Shown here piece by piece: positions 36,282 to 44,673 of a stretch of 64,000 bases of DNA (position 1 is its first letter; every line of letters begins with the position of its first letter). Position numbers and translations under genes: made by a program. A model generated the notes under the pieces. That model was not told the origin of the DNA. It did not search any database and was given only the letters and a program-made list of their open reading frames with translations. Origin of the DNA: Verrucomicrobiota bacterium. GTDB lineage: Bacteria; Verrucomicrobiota; Verrucomicrobiia; Opitutales; Opitutaceae. The stretch covers positions 62,001 to 126,000 of the forward strand of contig JAEYWP010000004.1 in assembly GCA_023428905.1 (NCBI GenBank). The letters run 5' to 3'.

Positions 36282-36839
36282 TCAGACGGCGAGCAATTCC
36301 TTTTCCTTCTTTGCCAGGTGCTCGTTGATGTCCTTGGTCGCCTTGTCGGTGGCGGCCTGCACGTCTTTCTCGAAGCGCTTGAGGTCGTCTTCGGAGATCT
36401 TGCCGTCCTTCTGAGCCTTCTTCAGGGCGTCCATCGTGTCGCGGCGCACATTCCGGATCTGGACGCGGCCTTCTTCCGCCATGCGGTTGGCCACCTTGAC
36501 GAACTCCTGGCGGCGTTCGCGGCTGAGTTCGGGCAGCGGCACGCGCACCAACTGGCCGTCTATCGACGGGTTCAGCCCGAGGTTGGCCTGCTGGATCGCC
36601 TTCTCGATCGCCTTGGTGAGCCCCTTGTCCCAGGGCTGGATCTGGATCAGGCGGGCATCAGGCGTCGTGATGGCGGCGCAGTCCTTGATGCGCATCTGCG
36701 AGCCGTACGCGTCGACCATCACGCCTTCGACCATGGTGGGGGAGGCCTTGCCGGTGTGGATGCTGCTGAATTCGTGCAGCGTGTAATCGAGGGCCTTTTT
36801 CATGCGGCCCTGCATGTCGGTGATGGCGGGATTGGACAT
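36282..36839 (-). CDS. frr: Ribosome recycling factor
   Basis: A 185-residue RRF that with EF-G splits post-termination ribosomes. The long three-helix bundle is clear: MQGRMKKALDYTLHEFSSIHTGKA, VPLPELSRERRQEFVKVANRMAEEGRVQIRNVRRD, and LKRFEKDVQAATDKATKDINEHLAKKEKEL. It is 25 bases downstream of pyrH, the usual bacterial order, and upstream of proB. Length and motifs are normal. Confidence 0.97.
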   Translation of the reverse strand: MSNPAITDMQGRMKKALDYTLHEFSSIHTGKASPTMVEGVMVDAYGSQMRIKDCAAITTPDARLIQIQPWDKGLTKAIEKAIQQANLGLNPSIDGQLVRVPLPELSRERRQEFVKVANRMAEEGRVQIRNVRRDTMDALKKAQKDGKISEDDLKRFEKDVQAATDKATKDINEHLAKKEKELLAV

Positions 36840-36864
36840 GGACGGAGGTGTTGAAACGTTGGGG

Positions 36865-37605
36865 TTAGCTGCGGACCAGGGTGCCGACCTTTTCGCCGAA
36901 GACCGCCTTGCGGATGGCGTGACGGTCGGCCAGGTCGAACACGAGAATGGGTACGTTGTTATCCAAGCAGAGCGAGAAGGCGGTGGAATCCATCACGTTA
37001 AGACGCTGCTTCAGCGCCTCGATGAAGGTGATCTCGTCGTATTTCACGGCATCCGGATATTTCTTTGGGTCCTTGTCGTAAATGCCGTCGACCTTGGTCG
37101 CCTTGATGATCACGTCCGCGTGGACCTCGCTTGCGCGCAAGGCGGCCGTTGTATCGGTCGAGAAATACGGGTTGCCGGTGCCGGCAGCGAAGATCACCAC
37201 CCGGCCCTTTTCCAAATGGCGGACGGCGCGGCGCAGAATGAAAGGCTCAGCGATCTGGTTCATCGGGATCGCGCTCTGGACGCGTGTGGTGACCCCCATC
37301 TTTTCCAGGCAGTCCATCAGCGCCAGGGCATTGATGACCGTCGCGAGCATACCCATGTAGTCTCCAGTGGTGCGGTCCACCCCGCGCTTCTCCCCGGCGA
37401 GGCCGCGGAAGATGTTGCCGCCGCCGATCACGAGGCAGATCTGAACGCCGAGTTCGTGGATCTCCTTCACCTGGGTGCAGATGCCCTCGAGAATGCCACC
37501 GTCGATCGGGTCGCCGGACTTGCCGCCGCGAAGCACTTCGCCGCTGAGCTTAAGAACAATGCGTTTGTACTTAACCGACGGGTGGACCGTCTGGGTCGGA
37601 TTCAT
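36865..37605 (-). CDS. pyrH: UMP kinase
   Basis: A 246-residue hexameric amino-acid-kinase-fold enzyme that phosphorylates UMP to UDP. Motifs are RIVLKLSGEVLRGGK, VIGGGNIFRG, ATVINALALMDCLEKMG, GTGNPYFSTDTTAALRA and DNNVPILVFDL. The ATG at 37605 is preferred over one seven codons earlier because GGAGG lies three bases before it. rpsB and tsf, which usually precede pyrH, are absent; instead a divergent Cys-rich protein gene lies upstream, so the promoter must be in the about 218-base gap. Confidence 0.96.
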   Translation of the reverse strand: MNPTQTVHPSVKYKRIVLKLSGEVLRGGKSGDPIDGGILEGICTQVKEIHELGVQICLVIGGGNIFRGLAGEKRGVDRTTGDYMGMLATVINALALMDCLEKMGVTTRVQSAIPMNQIAEPFILRRAVRHLEKGRVVIFAAGTGNPYFSTDTTAALRASEVHADVIIKATKVDGIYDKDPKKYPDAVKYDEITFIEALKQRLNVMDSTAFSLCLDNNVPILVFDLADRHAIRKAVFGEKVGTLVRS

Positions 37606-37823
37606 AGGCCTCCAAAAAACGCCCACTGAAAATCAGCGTCAATGCCTGAGAATGTTTGCCAGAGCCCGCCTGCCGGCCTCTCGGCAGCTTTCTGTGGTTG
37701 TCTTGCGGGCCGTGGGAGGGACTCCCAACGGGAATCACCTCGCATTGTATCAGGGCGTGGGAGGATGGCTTGCGGCTCGGAAGTGGAGTAGGGTTGCGCG
37801 GCGTCCGCGACGCCAGCCCCCCA

Positions 37824-38264
37824 ATGAACACCTTCGAACGCATTCTGAAAACCCATCCGCGCGCGGAGCATGTGCGGGTGGCGGAAACCAATGCCGCCAG
37901 TGAGGCCCTTTTCGCCTGCATTGAAGCCTGCACCGTCTGCGCCGACGCCTGCCTGGCGGAGGCGCATGTGGAAAAGCTGCGGCGTTGCATCCGCGGCAAT
38001 CTGGATTGCGCCGATATCTGCTCCGCCACCCTCCGGCTGGTCGCACGCCAGACGGATACGTTGGGTGAAATGGTGCGTCAGCAGGTCCATGCCTGCCTGG
38101 TCGCCTGCCAGCTTTGCGCCGAGGAGTGCGAGACACACGACCACACCCATTGCCGGGTCTGCGCCCAGGCCTGCCGCCGCTGCCAGGAAGCCTGCAATCG
38201 GCTGATGGGTGAGATCTCCTCCTCTGGGACAATCCCCGCAGATCCGCTCGAAAGTGCGGAGTAA
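37824..38264 (+). CDS. Cys-rich four-helix-bundle copper-storage-like protein
   Basis: A 146-residue protein with 16 cysteines, nearly all in helical CxxxC or CxxC spacings: ACIEACTVCADAC, RRCIRGNLDCADIC, ACLVACQLCAEEC and CRVCAQACRRCQEAC. This is the pattern of DUF326/Csp copper-storage proteins, in which Cys residues line the core of a four-helix bundle and bind many Cu(I) ions. A His cluster (THDHTHC) precedes the last helix. There is no signal peptide, so it resembles the cytosolic Csp3 type. I took the ATG at 37824; the frame continues upstream only as unrelated sequence. It is divergent from pyrH and probably protects against copper. Confidence 0.85.
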   Translation: MNTFERILKTHPRAEHVRVAETNAASEALFACIEACTVCADACLAEAHVEKLRRCIRGNLDCADICSATLRLVARQTDTLGEMVRQQVHACLVACQLCAEECETHDHTHCRVCAQACRRCQEACNRLMGEISSSGTIPADPLESAE

Positions 38265-38312
38265 GGGGGCGGCCACCCGCCGGGTTAACGGCGAGGGAGC
38301 CGGACGCCCGTG

Positions 38313-39026
38313 CTAGCGGGTGCCGTCGAGCTCCACCGGGACGGTTTCGAGGGGGGCGGGACGGGCGGTGTGGATTCGCTCCAGGCAGGCCCTCACTGTC
38401 GTGTCGTCCAGTTCCGGATACCGCTCGTATGCCAGCCCGATGGCATAAAACGGTTCGGGCACATGCGGGCAAACGGTCTCGTCGGCCTCGGCCGTGACGG
38501 CGGCCAGGGCATCGGCCGAGGCGACGGGCAAAGCCACGGTGACGGAGGTCGGTCCGTAGGAGCGCACTGCGGCCAGGGCGGAACGGATCAGGCGCCCGGA
38601 GGCCGCGCCATCCGCAACTAGCACGACATTGCGCTCCGCAATTTCCTTCCGCTCCCGGCCGGCCCGGTAAAACTGCTCGCGCAGCAACACGCCTTCCCGA
38701 ACCCGCACCACCGTGTCCGCGATGTCGGTGGGATCGATGGAAGTTTGGCGCAGGACGTCCTGGTGCAGGACACAGACCCCGCCGGAGGCCAACGTGCCGA
38801 CGCAGACACCGGAGGCGGCGCGGATCGGTGCGACGATAAAGACGTCAAGCTCAGCCCCGAGCAGCTGAGCGACCTCCTCCGCAATCTCCGCCCCTCCGGG
38901 CGGGATGGCCAGGACCAGGATGTCTCCCAGGTCCTCGTAGCCTGCCAGGGATTGCGCGAGGCAGTGACCCGCGGCACGGCGGTCGCGGTAGGGAACGGCG
39001 TTGAGTGCGGGGGGCGTCATGGTCAT
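38313..39026 (-). CDS. Phosphoribosyltransferase-fold protein
   Basis: A 237-residue protein resembling the PRTase-domain proteins found in stress operons. LGDILVLAIPPGGAEIAEEVAQLLGAEL (about 33-60) is the family N-terminus, and VREGVLLREQFYRAGRE precedes the PRPP-loop region VVLVADGAASGRLI (about 135-148). In classical PRTases that loop is (V/I)(V/I)xVDDxxxTG; here the first acidic residue is Ala and the Thr is Ser, so activity is doubtful. Its start overlaps the stop of the DJ-1/PfpI gene by four bases, so the pair is co-translated. Confidence 0.78.
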   Translation of the reverse strand: MTMTPPALNAVPYRDRRAAGHCLAQSLAGYEDLGDILVLAIPPGGAEIAEEVAQLLGAELDVFIVAPIRAASGVCVGTLASGGVCVLHQDVLRQTSIDPTDIADTVVRVREGVLLREQFYRAGRERKEIAERNVVLVADGAASGRLIRSALAAVRSYGPTSVTVALPVASADALAAVTAEADETVCPHVPEPFYAIGLAYERYPELDDTTVRACLERIHTARPAPLETVPVELDGTR

Positions 39027-39595
39027 TCGCCGCGCTGGCCGGCGTGCACACCCTCGGCGAACTCTTCCAGCATCTTCTCATTGAACATCGGGATGTCGCC
39101 CGGCTTGCGGGAAGTGACCAGCCCGTTGTCGTTCACCACGGCTTCGTCCGACCAAAGGGCGCCGGCATTGGTCAGGTCGGTTTTGAGCGATGGGTACGAG
39201 GTGAGCCGGCGGCCGCGGACCACGTCGGCCTCGATCAAGAGCTGGGGACCATGACAGATGGCCGCGACCGGTTTGCCCGCCTCGAAGAAGGCTTTCGCAA
39301 AGGTGACCGCTTCCGGAACGGTGCGCAGCGTATCAGGGTTTTTAACACCGCCGGGCAGGAGGAGGGCATCGTAGTCGGCCGCGTTGGCCTCGTCGAGGGG
39401 AAGGTCCACCTCGTAGGAGGCGCCATGGCTGTTGCTGTCGCCGTCCCAGGCCGTCACCTCGTCTTCCTGGGGAGAGATCACATAGGTGGTGGCGCCAGCC
39501 TGCTCGAGGGCCTGCTTCGGCTTGGTGAATTCGCTCTCCTCAAAGCCGTCGGCGACAAGGATGGCGATGCGTTTTCCGTTAAGATCGTGGTTCAT
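39023..39595 (-). CDS. DJ-1/PfpI family protein
   Basis: A 190-residue intracellular class-I glutamine amidotransferase-fold protein (PfpI/YhbO/DJ-1). Landmarks are ILVADGFEESEFTKPKQAL (12-30) with Glu20, ALLLPGGVKNPD (77-88), and the nucleophile elbow AAICHGPQLL with Cys114. The C-terminal DLTNAGALWSDEAVV and ITSRKPGDIP-like segment fit the PfpI subgroup. Family members have been described as proteases, glyoxalases or deglycases; which applies here cannot be read. It overlaps the phosphoribosyltransferase-fold gene, a pairing that suggests a stress role. Confidence 0.9.
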   Translation of the reverse strand: MNHDLNGKRIAILVADGFEESEFTKPKQALEQAGATTYVISPQEDEVTAWDGDSNSHGASYEVDLPLDEANAADYDALLLPGGVKNPDTLRTVPEAVTFAKAFFEAGKPVAAICHGPQLLIEADVVRGRRLTSYPSLKTDLTNAGALWSDEAVVNDNGLVTSRKPGDIPMFNEKMLEEFAEGVHAGQRGE

Positions 39596-39917
39596 GTGGG
39601 TGCCTTTTCTGGAATGCAGTTACGCTCCCCGTTCCGCTTGAAACGTGCCCGCATTGGGTGACGTGCGTAAGCCGTTACGGAAAAGAAGGGTATGAAGGCT
39701 TGGGCGCGTTGCGGAGCCGGACCCGTGGGCAAAGTGCAACACGTTCTTTCCCCGGTCCCGTGCATTTTGCTGCCGAGGGCCGTGCCATCGCTTTACTGTC
39801 CTGCATTGCAGGGTTGGGCGCGTGGCCCGTCCGAGTGATAGCGCAGAAGCACCCTCCAGGCTGATCTCGGGACCGCATTTCTCACGCGTGTACCCCAGCC
39901 CCAACCCCTGAACCGAT
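39596..39917. other. Intergenic region upstream of the GH51 gene
   Basis: These 322 bases separate the divergent DJ-1 and GH51 genes. The only structure I see is CCTGCATTGCAGG (39800-39812), two perfect 6-bp arms around one base, 105 bases before the GH51 start. It could be a small operator. No coding sequence, RNA gene or consensus promoter is convincing. Confidence 0.4.
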
Positions 39918-41474
39918 ATGTCACGTCTCCGTCTGCTCCTGTCTGCGTTTCTTCTGTCGGTCGCGCTCCCCGCGTTCGCGGCGGAAGCGGCCACCTCTGA
40001 GGTCACCCTTCGCCTCGATCAACCGGGTGCCACCATCAACCGGAATATCTACGGTCACTTCGCCGAGCACCTCGGCCGCTGTATCTACGAGGGTTTTTGG
40101 GTGGGTGAAAATTCCTCCATCCCGAACACCAAGGGAATTCGCAACGACGTCGTCGCCGCCCTTCGCGCTCTCGATATCCCGGTTCTGCGGTGGCCGGGCG
40201 GCTGTTTTGCCGACGAGTACCACTGGCGCGACGGCATTGGCCCGCGTGAAAAACGCCCGGCCATGATCAACACCCACTGGGGCGGCGTGGTGGAGAACAA
40301 CCATTTTGGCACCCACGAGTTTTTTGAACTCTGCGAACAGCTGGGTGCTGAGCCCTACGTCTGCGGCAACGTCGGCAGCGGGACCGTCCAGGAAATGATG
40401 GAATGGGTCGAATACATGACCTCTGACGCGGATTCCCCGATCGCCAACCTCCGCCGCCAGAACGGCCGCGACAAGCCGTGGAAGCTGACCTATTTCGGGG
40501 TCGGCAACGAGAACTGGGGCTGCGGCGGCAACATGCGCGCCGAGTATTACTCCGACAACTACCGCCGCTTCAACACCTACGTGAAGAACTACGGCGACCA
40601 GAAGATCCAGCGCATCGCCGGCGGCGCGAGCGGGGACGACTACCATTGGACCGAGGTCATGATGTCGACCGCGGCCAAGCAAATGCAGGGGCTCTCCCTG
40701 CACTACTACACGCTCCCCCGCGGCTCGTGGACCGGCCCCAAGGGTTCGGCCACCCAGTTCGACGAGGCCGAGTACCTCGCGACGCTGGTCGGTGCGGCGA
40801 AGATGGATGAGCTGGTGACCAAACATTCCGTGGTCATGGACAAACACGATCCGGAGCGGAAAGTCGGGCTGGTGGTGGACGAGTGGGGCATCTGGACGGA
40901 CCCGGAACCCGGCTCCACCCCGGGCTTCCTCTACCAGCAAAACAGCCTGCGCGACGCGTTCGTGGCATCCCTGCACCTCAACGTTTTTCATAAGCACGCT
41001 GCCCGCGTGACGATGGCCAACATCGCCCAGGTGGTGAACGTGCTCCAGGCGATGATTCTGACGGACAAGGAGAAGATGCTGCTCACCCCGACCTACCACG
41101 TCTTCGAGATGTACAAGGTCCACCAGGACGCACGGCTGCTCCCGCTGGAGATCAAATCCCCGGATTACACCGTCGGTGATCGCACCCTTCCCGCAGTGAG
41201 CGCGACCGCGTCGGTTAACAAGGCGGGTAAGGTCCACGTCGCCTTCACCAACATCGATCCCAACCGGGAGATCCGCATCACCTGCCGCCTGCAGGGCAAG
41301 GCGGGGGAGAAGGTCAGCGCCCGCGTCCTGACCGGGCCCGCCATCCAATCCGTGAATACGTTCGCTGCACCCAATACCGTGGCCCCGAAGGCCTTCACCG
41401 CCTTCCAGCGCACGGGTGACGACCTGACAATCACGCTGCCGTCGAAGTCGATCGTGGCCCTCGCGATCGAATAA
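39918..41474 (+). CDS. Alpha-L-arabinofuranosidase, GH51
   Basis: A 518-residue exported glycoside hydrolase that releases arabinose from arabinan or arabinoxylan side chains. Residues 1-21 are a signal peptide. Family 51 landmarks are INRNIYGHFAEHLGRCIYEGFWVGE, RWPGGCFADEYHWRDGIGPR, the acid/base Glu198 in GVGNENWGCGGNM and the nucleophile Glu322 in VVDEWGIW, then a C-terminal beta domain that ends SIVALAIE. Unlike many GH51 enzymes it is exported, so it acts in the periplasm or outside. It is a single gene followed by an intrinsic terminator. Confidence 0.95.
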   Translation: MSRLRLLLSAFLLSVALPAFAAEAATSEVTLRLDQPGATINRNIYGHFAEHLGRCIYEGFWVGENSSIPNTKGIRNDVVAALRALDIPVLRWPGGCFADEYHWRDGIGPREKRPAMINTHWGGVVENNHFGTHEFFELCEQLGAEPYVCGNVGSGTVQEMMEWVEYMTSDADSPIANLRRQNGRDKPWKLTYFGVGNENWGCGGNMRAEYYSDNYRRFNTYVKNYGDQKIQRIAGGASGDDYHWTEVMMSTAAKQMQGLSLHYYTLPRGSWTGPKGSATQFDEAEYLATLVGAAKMDELVTKHSVVMDKHDPERKVGLVVDEWGIWTDPEPGSTPGFLYQQNSLRDAFVASLHLNVFHKHAARVTMANIAQVVNVLQAMILTDKEKMLLTPTYHVFEMYKVHQDARLLPLEIKSPDYTVGDRTLPAVSATASVNKAGKVHVAFTNIDPNREIRITCRLQGKAGEKVSARVLTGPAIQSVNTFAAPNTVAPKAFTAFQRTGDDLTITLPSKSIVALAIE

Positions 41475-41493
41475 GCGCTTCCCTGGTTCTAGC

Positions 41494-41530
41494 AGCCGCT
41501 CCCCGTCCGCGGGGCGCGGCTTTTCTGTTT
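41494..41530 (+). terminator. Intrinsic terminator after GH51
   Basis: AGCCGCTCCCCG (41494-41505) pairs with CGGGGCGCGGCT (41510-41521) with one mismatch and a TCCG loop, followed by TTTTCTGTTT. It ends the arabinofuranosidase transcript before the convergent VIT/VWA gene. Confidence 0.85.
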
Positions 41531-41565
41531 CGCCTTGGGAAAGCGGTCGGCGCGCGGGGGCGATG

Positions 41566-44517
41566 TTATCGGCGCCCCTGGGCCGGGATGTCGATTTTTC
41601 CAGCCTCGACCGTCTCCTGCGTGGCCTTCAGCCGCAGCGTGATCCGTTTCTCCTGCTGCTGGGCGGTGCCGAAGTGTGTGATGAGCCGGATTTGTGCGGT
41701 GACCGGTCCGAACGCATTCTGGCGGCGGTCGCCGTAATAATTGATCCGGGTCAGGTAGCGGCCGGGTTTTGCGGACTTCAGGAGAAATTCCTCGGGACCG
41801 TATCCACCGGTGAAGTCCTTCGACATCAGCCCGCCCTGATGGGTCAGGGGGAAGTCGTACTTTGCCGTCTGCTGGTTGGGATCGTCGACCCAGAGGTCGA
41901 TGTCGCAGTCGTTGGCATCCCAGGTCAGTACCACCCGCAGGTCGACCGGCAGGTTTTGCACAAAACGCGGGTCTATCGCGGTGAGGTCCAGCGCCTTTCC
42001 GCATGTGGCGATGATCGCATTCATCTCGTTCAGGGCGATCAGCTCGATGGCGGGAAACCGCGAGTCCCAGGGCTGGGAGGCAATTTGCCAGAGCAGGTCC
42101 ACGGCCCGCTGGAACTGTCCCAGCTCCGCACATGCCAGGGCCAGGTCGCGACGGCTCTGCGGCTCTTCCTCGCGCAGACGCAGGACCCGCTCAAACAGGG
42201 GAAGGGCGAGGTCGGCGCGCTCCGCCTGAAGCAGGCGGTGACCGAGAACGCGGAGCAGGGAGGGATCGTCGAGTTCCAGTTCCGCCAGGTTGGAGAGGAC
42301 GGTCAGCGCCGCAGCGGGGTCGCCCCACGAGAAAAACCGATCCGCCACATCGAGGAAGAACCCGGGTTCGCGTGCGTGGTCGTGCCGCTCCTCAAGATAC
42401 ACCTGGTAGCGCCGTTCCGGCCGTGCCCGTGCCAGCCGGTCCAGGTATCCGGCGTCTGGATTCCAGGGACTGAGGGTGATTTCTGGGCCCGACTTAGGGC
42501 TTTCAACGTCGGCGTCTTCGGCACTGGTCGCTGCGGTGTCCCGCAATCGCGAGCCGGCGATCACATTCCCTGCCCTGTAGCCACCTTCTGGCCCTGCCGC
42601 CACCTCAAATGCATGCAGTTCGACGACTTCAGATCCGTCTTCAAGGAGTGCAGGATGTGGAGGACGCTCACTGTGCCGACGCTCCTGCGCCTCGCGTTCG
42701 GCGCGTCCCGCCGCCTCCTTGACGCCTCCCTTGGGTTTATCCCTGGGAAAGGCCTTGTTCCACCAGGCGACGCGATCCTGGAAAAGGCGGAGGATTTCCT
42801 CGCGGTGCTGAGTGGCAGCGGGGCCGCGACGCTGGGTGGCGTGCCGGCGCGCCTCCCACTCAGCCCGCAGCTCGGCGGGCGGTTCGATCTCGTGGAGCAC
42901 GTAGTCGTCCACTGTCTCCAGGACGAGAAGGGAGGTCTGCTCCGTGGCGATGCCGAAGTCCCGGCTGGTGCGCCGAATGTCCGCGCGGTTGGCGTCCGCG
43001 GTGGCGGCGAGCTGTTGCAGCTTGAGCACGGCCCAGGCGCGGGCAGCAAGCGGGGTCAGGTCGCCTCCGGAGAGCAGCGGCACGTCCACCGTCACCGCGT
43101 TTTCGCGCGATTGACCGACCAGGACGCGGACACGGGCGTTGGGCTTCCGAAGCACCCCCGCGACAACAAAACTGTCTCCCCGGATCACACTGCCCACTTC
43201 CGGATAGACCTCGCTGACTTCCTCCGGGGAGGACTCCAGCCCGAGCAGCCGCATCGACTGCGCCTGAAGGGCGTAGGCCCCGGCCGCGGGTTCCTGCGCG
43301 ACCAGATCGACGTATTCACCGCCGTGTGACCGCGCGACCGCCTGAAGCCAAATCGCATCCGACTGCGGGGCGGATGCCACCGTGTGCACCACGCCCTTGA
43401 CCCCAAGCGTGGTGGCGGCAGGGGCGGCGCCGTAGTTGAGGAAACCGTCCGAAAAAAGAATCCACGTGTCGACGCGCGGATCCTCGGCCAGTCCGTCCAG
43501 CGAGGTCGCGCCGTCATAGGACGTGTTCTCGAGCTCACGGCGCAGGGTTGCCCAGTCGCCTCCGCGGATGGAGAAGACCTTGTCCCGGAGCGCCCGGTCT
43601 CGCAGGCGAACGAGACGCACCTCCACGGATTTCAGTTCGGAGAACCAGCTGTCGAGCAGAGCCAGTTCGCGTGCCTGGTTCCGCGAGCTGCCAGAGCCGG
43701 AGCTGTCCCAAATCAGGCCGATGGTCTTTGGCGCCGGCCGCGACACCAACATGGGCAGCACCGGCACCTCGGCATAAAAGTACTCCCGCTCCTGGAAGCG
43801 TCCGGTCATCACGCGGGGGCGCTCCGCCTTGGGAAGGCTGATTTCCAGCAGGCCCTTCGCCTCGAAGTCCAGCCGCTCGAGCTCCATGTGTTGGGCGTCT
43901 CTCCAAGTGGGCAGCTGCAGGTTCAGCGTTGTGCGCGCACGGGGCACCGCTCCCGGTCCGGCGTGTACGTTCAGGCTGAGATGAAAACGGGCCAGACGCT
44001 GCGGAAAGTTCAGATTCAGACGGTACACCGTTTCGTCGGCGGCAGGCTTGAGGTCTTCCTGCACCTGGATTCGGACGCGTCGGGTCCCGCCCGGAGGAAG
44101 TGGATACACCCGGACGCGGTGCACGTTGCCCGCGGTTTTTTCCAGGAGTCCGGGGTCGATGGACCGCCGCTCGATCTCCTCAAACACCACACGCGCGCGT
44201 GCCTTGTCCACCGGGACTGCGTCCCGCAGCACGCCGTTCAGATCGAGGGCAAAACCGATCACCGTCTGCCCATCGAGAAGGGGAAGCAGAAGCGTGCCCT
44301 CCAGCTGGCGGGGATTGGGATTTCGAAAAACGAGTTCGTAGGTCGTGACGGCGAGGCGTCCCGTCACCTCTACGCCAATACTGGCGCTTTCCACCCGCAC
44401 CGCCTCCACGCCGGGCTCGGCCACGTCCATCACCTGCGCGCGGAGCGGCAGGATGGCCAGCGTCAGCAACAGAAAGATCCAGGCAAGGGGAGGGCGCTGG
44501 CGCAGGGGGAATCTCAT
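41566..44517 (-). CDS. VIT and VWA domain protein with plug-like, TPR and DUF2135 regions
   Basis: A 983-residue exported protein. Signal peptide about 8-29 (WIFLLLTLAILPLRAQ). A VIT domain covers about 35-160 and a von Willebrand A domain about 260-440 with MIDAS residues DSSGS (about 270), a Thr in GATS and FSDGF. Around 627-660 the stretch VVELHAFEVAAGPEGGYRA then AGSRLRDTA resembles the N-terminus of verrucomicrobial TonB-dependent receptors. TPR helices follow (about 722-815), and a C-terminal DUF2135 domain (about 859-972, DCDIDLWVDDPN). I chose the ATG at 44517 because it starts the signal peptide; the frame runs open to 45021 but overlaps the divergent oxidoreductase. It is probably a periplasmic or surface adhesion/scaffold protein. 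Confidence 0.85.
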   Translation of the reverse strand: MRFPLRQRPPLAWIFLLLTLAILPLRAQVMDVAEPGVEAVRVESASIGVEVTGRLAVTTYELVFRNPNPRQLEGTLLLPLLDGQTVIGFALDLNGVLRDAVPVDKARARVVFEEIERRSIDPGLLEKTAGNVHRVRVYPLPPGGTRRVRIQVQEDLKPAADETVYRLNLNFPQRLARFHLSLNVHAGPGAVPRARTTLNLQLPTWRDAQHMELERLDFEAKGLLEISLPKAERPRVMTGRFQEREYFYAEVPVLPMLVSRPAPKTIGLIWDSSGSGSSRNQARELALLDSWFSELKSVEVRLVRLRDRALRDKVFSIRGGDWATLRRELENTSYDGATSLDGLAEDPRVDTWILFSDGFLNYGAAPAATTLGVKGVVHTVASAPQSDAIWLQAVARSHGGEYVDLVAQEPAAGAYALQAQSMRLLGLESSPEEVSEVYPEVGSVIRGDSFVVAGVLRKPNARVRVLVGQSRENAVTVDVPLLSGGDLTPLAARAWAVLKLQQLAATADANRADIRRTSRDFGIATEQTSLLVLETVDDYVLHEIEPPAELRAEWEARRHATQRRGPAATQHREEILRLFQDRVAWWNKAFPRDKPKGGVKEAAGRAEREAQERRHSERPPHPALLEDGSEVVELHAFEVAAGPEGGYRAGNVIAGSRLRDTAATSAEDADVESPKSGPEITLSPWNPDAGYLDRLARARPERRYQVYLEERHDHAREPGFFLDVADRFFSWGDPAAALTVLSNLAELELDDPSLLRVLGHRLLQAERADLALPLFERVLRLREEEPQSRRDLALACAELGQFQRAVDLLWQIASQPWDSRFPAIELIALNEMNAIIATCGKALDLTAIDPRFVQNLPVDLRVVLTWDANDCDIDLWVDDPNQQTAKYDFPLTHQGGLMSKDFTGGYGPEEFLLKSAKPGRYLTRINYYGDRRQNAFGPVTAQIRLITHFGTAQQQEKRITLRLKATQETVEAGKIDIPAQGRR

Positions 44518-44673
44518 GAGCCGGAGGGGGATTACCGAAAGGGAGTCGTGCCCAGGGCAGAGTGTAAACGCCGTTTCCGCCGAGGTTCTCCCTGTTAAAC
44601 GCCCGGGAAGCCGGTTTCTTACGCCGCAACGAGCTTGAGTCTGGTGCGGACAGCTGTCCTTATCTGCTCCCGC

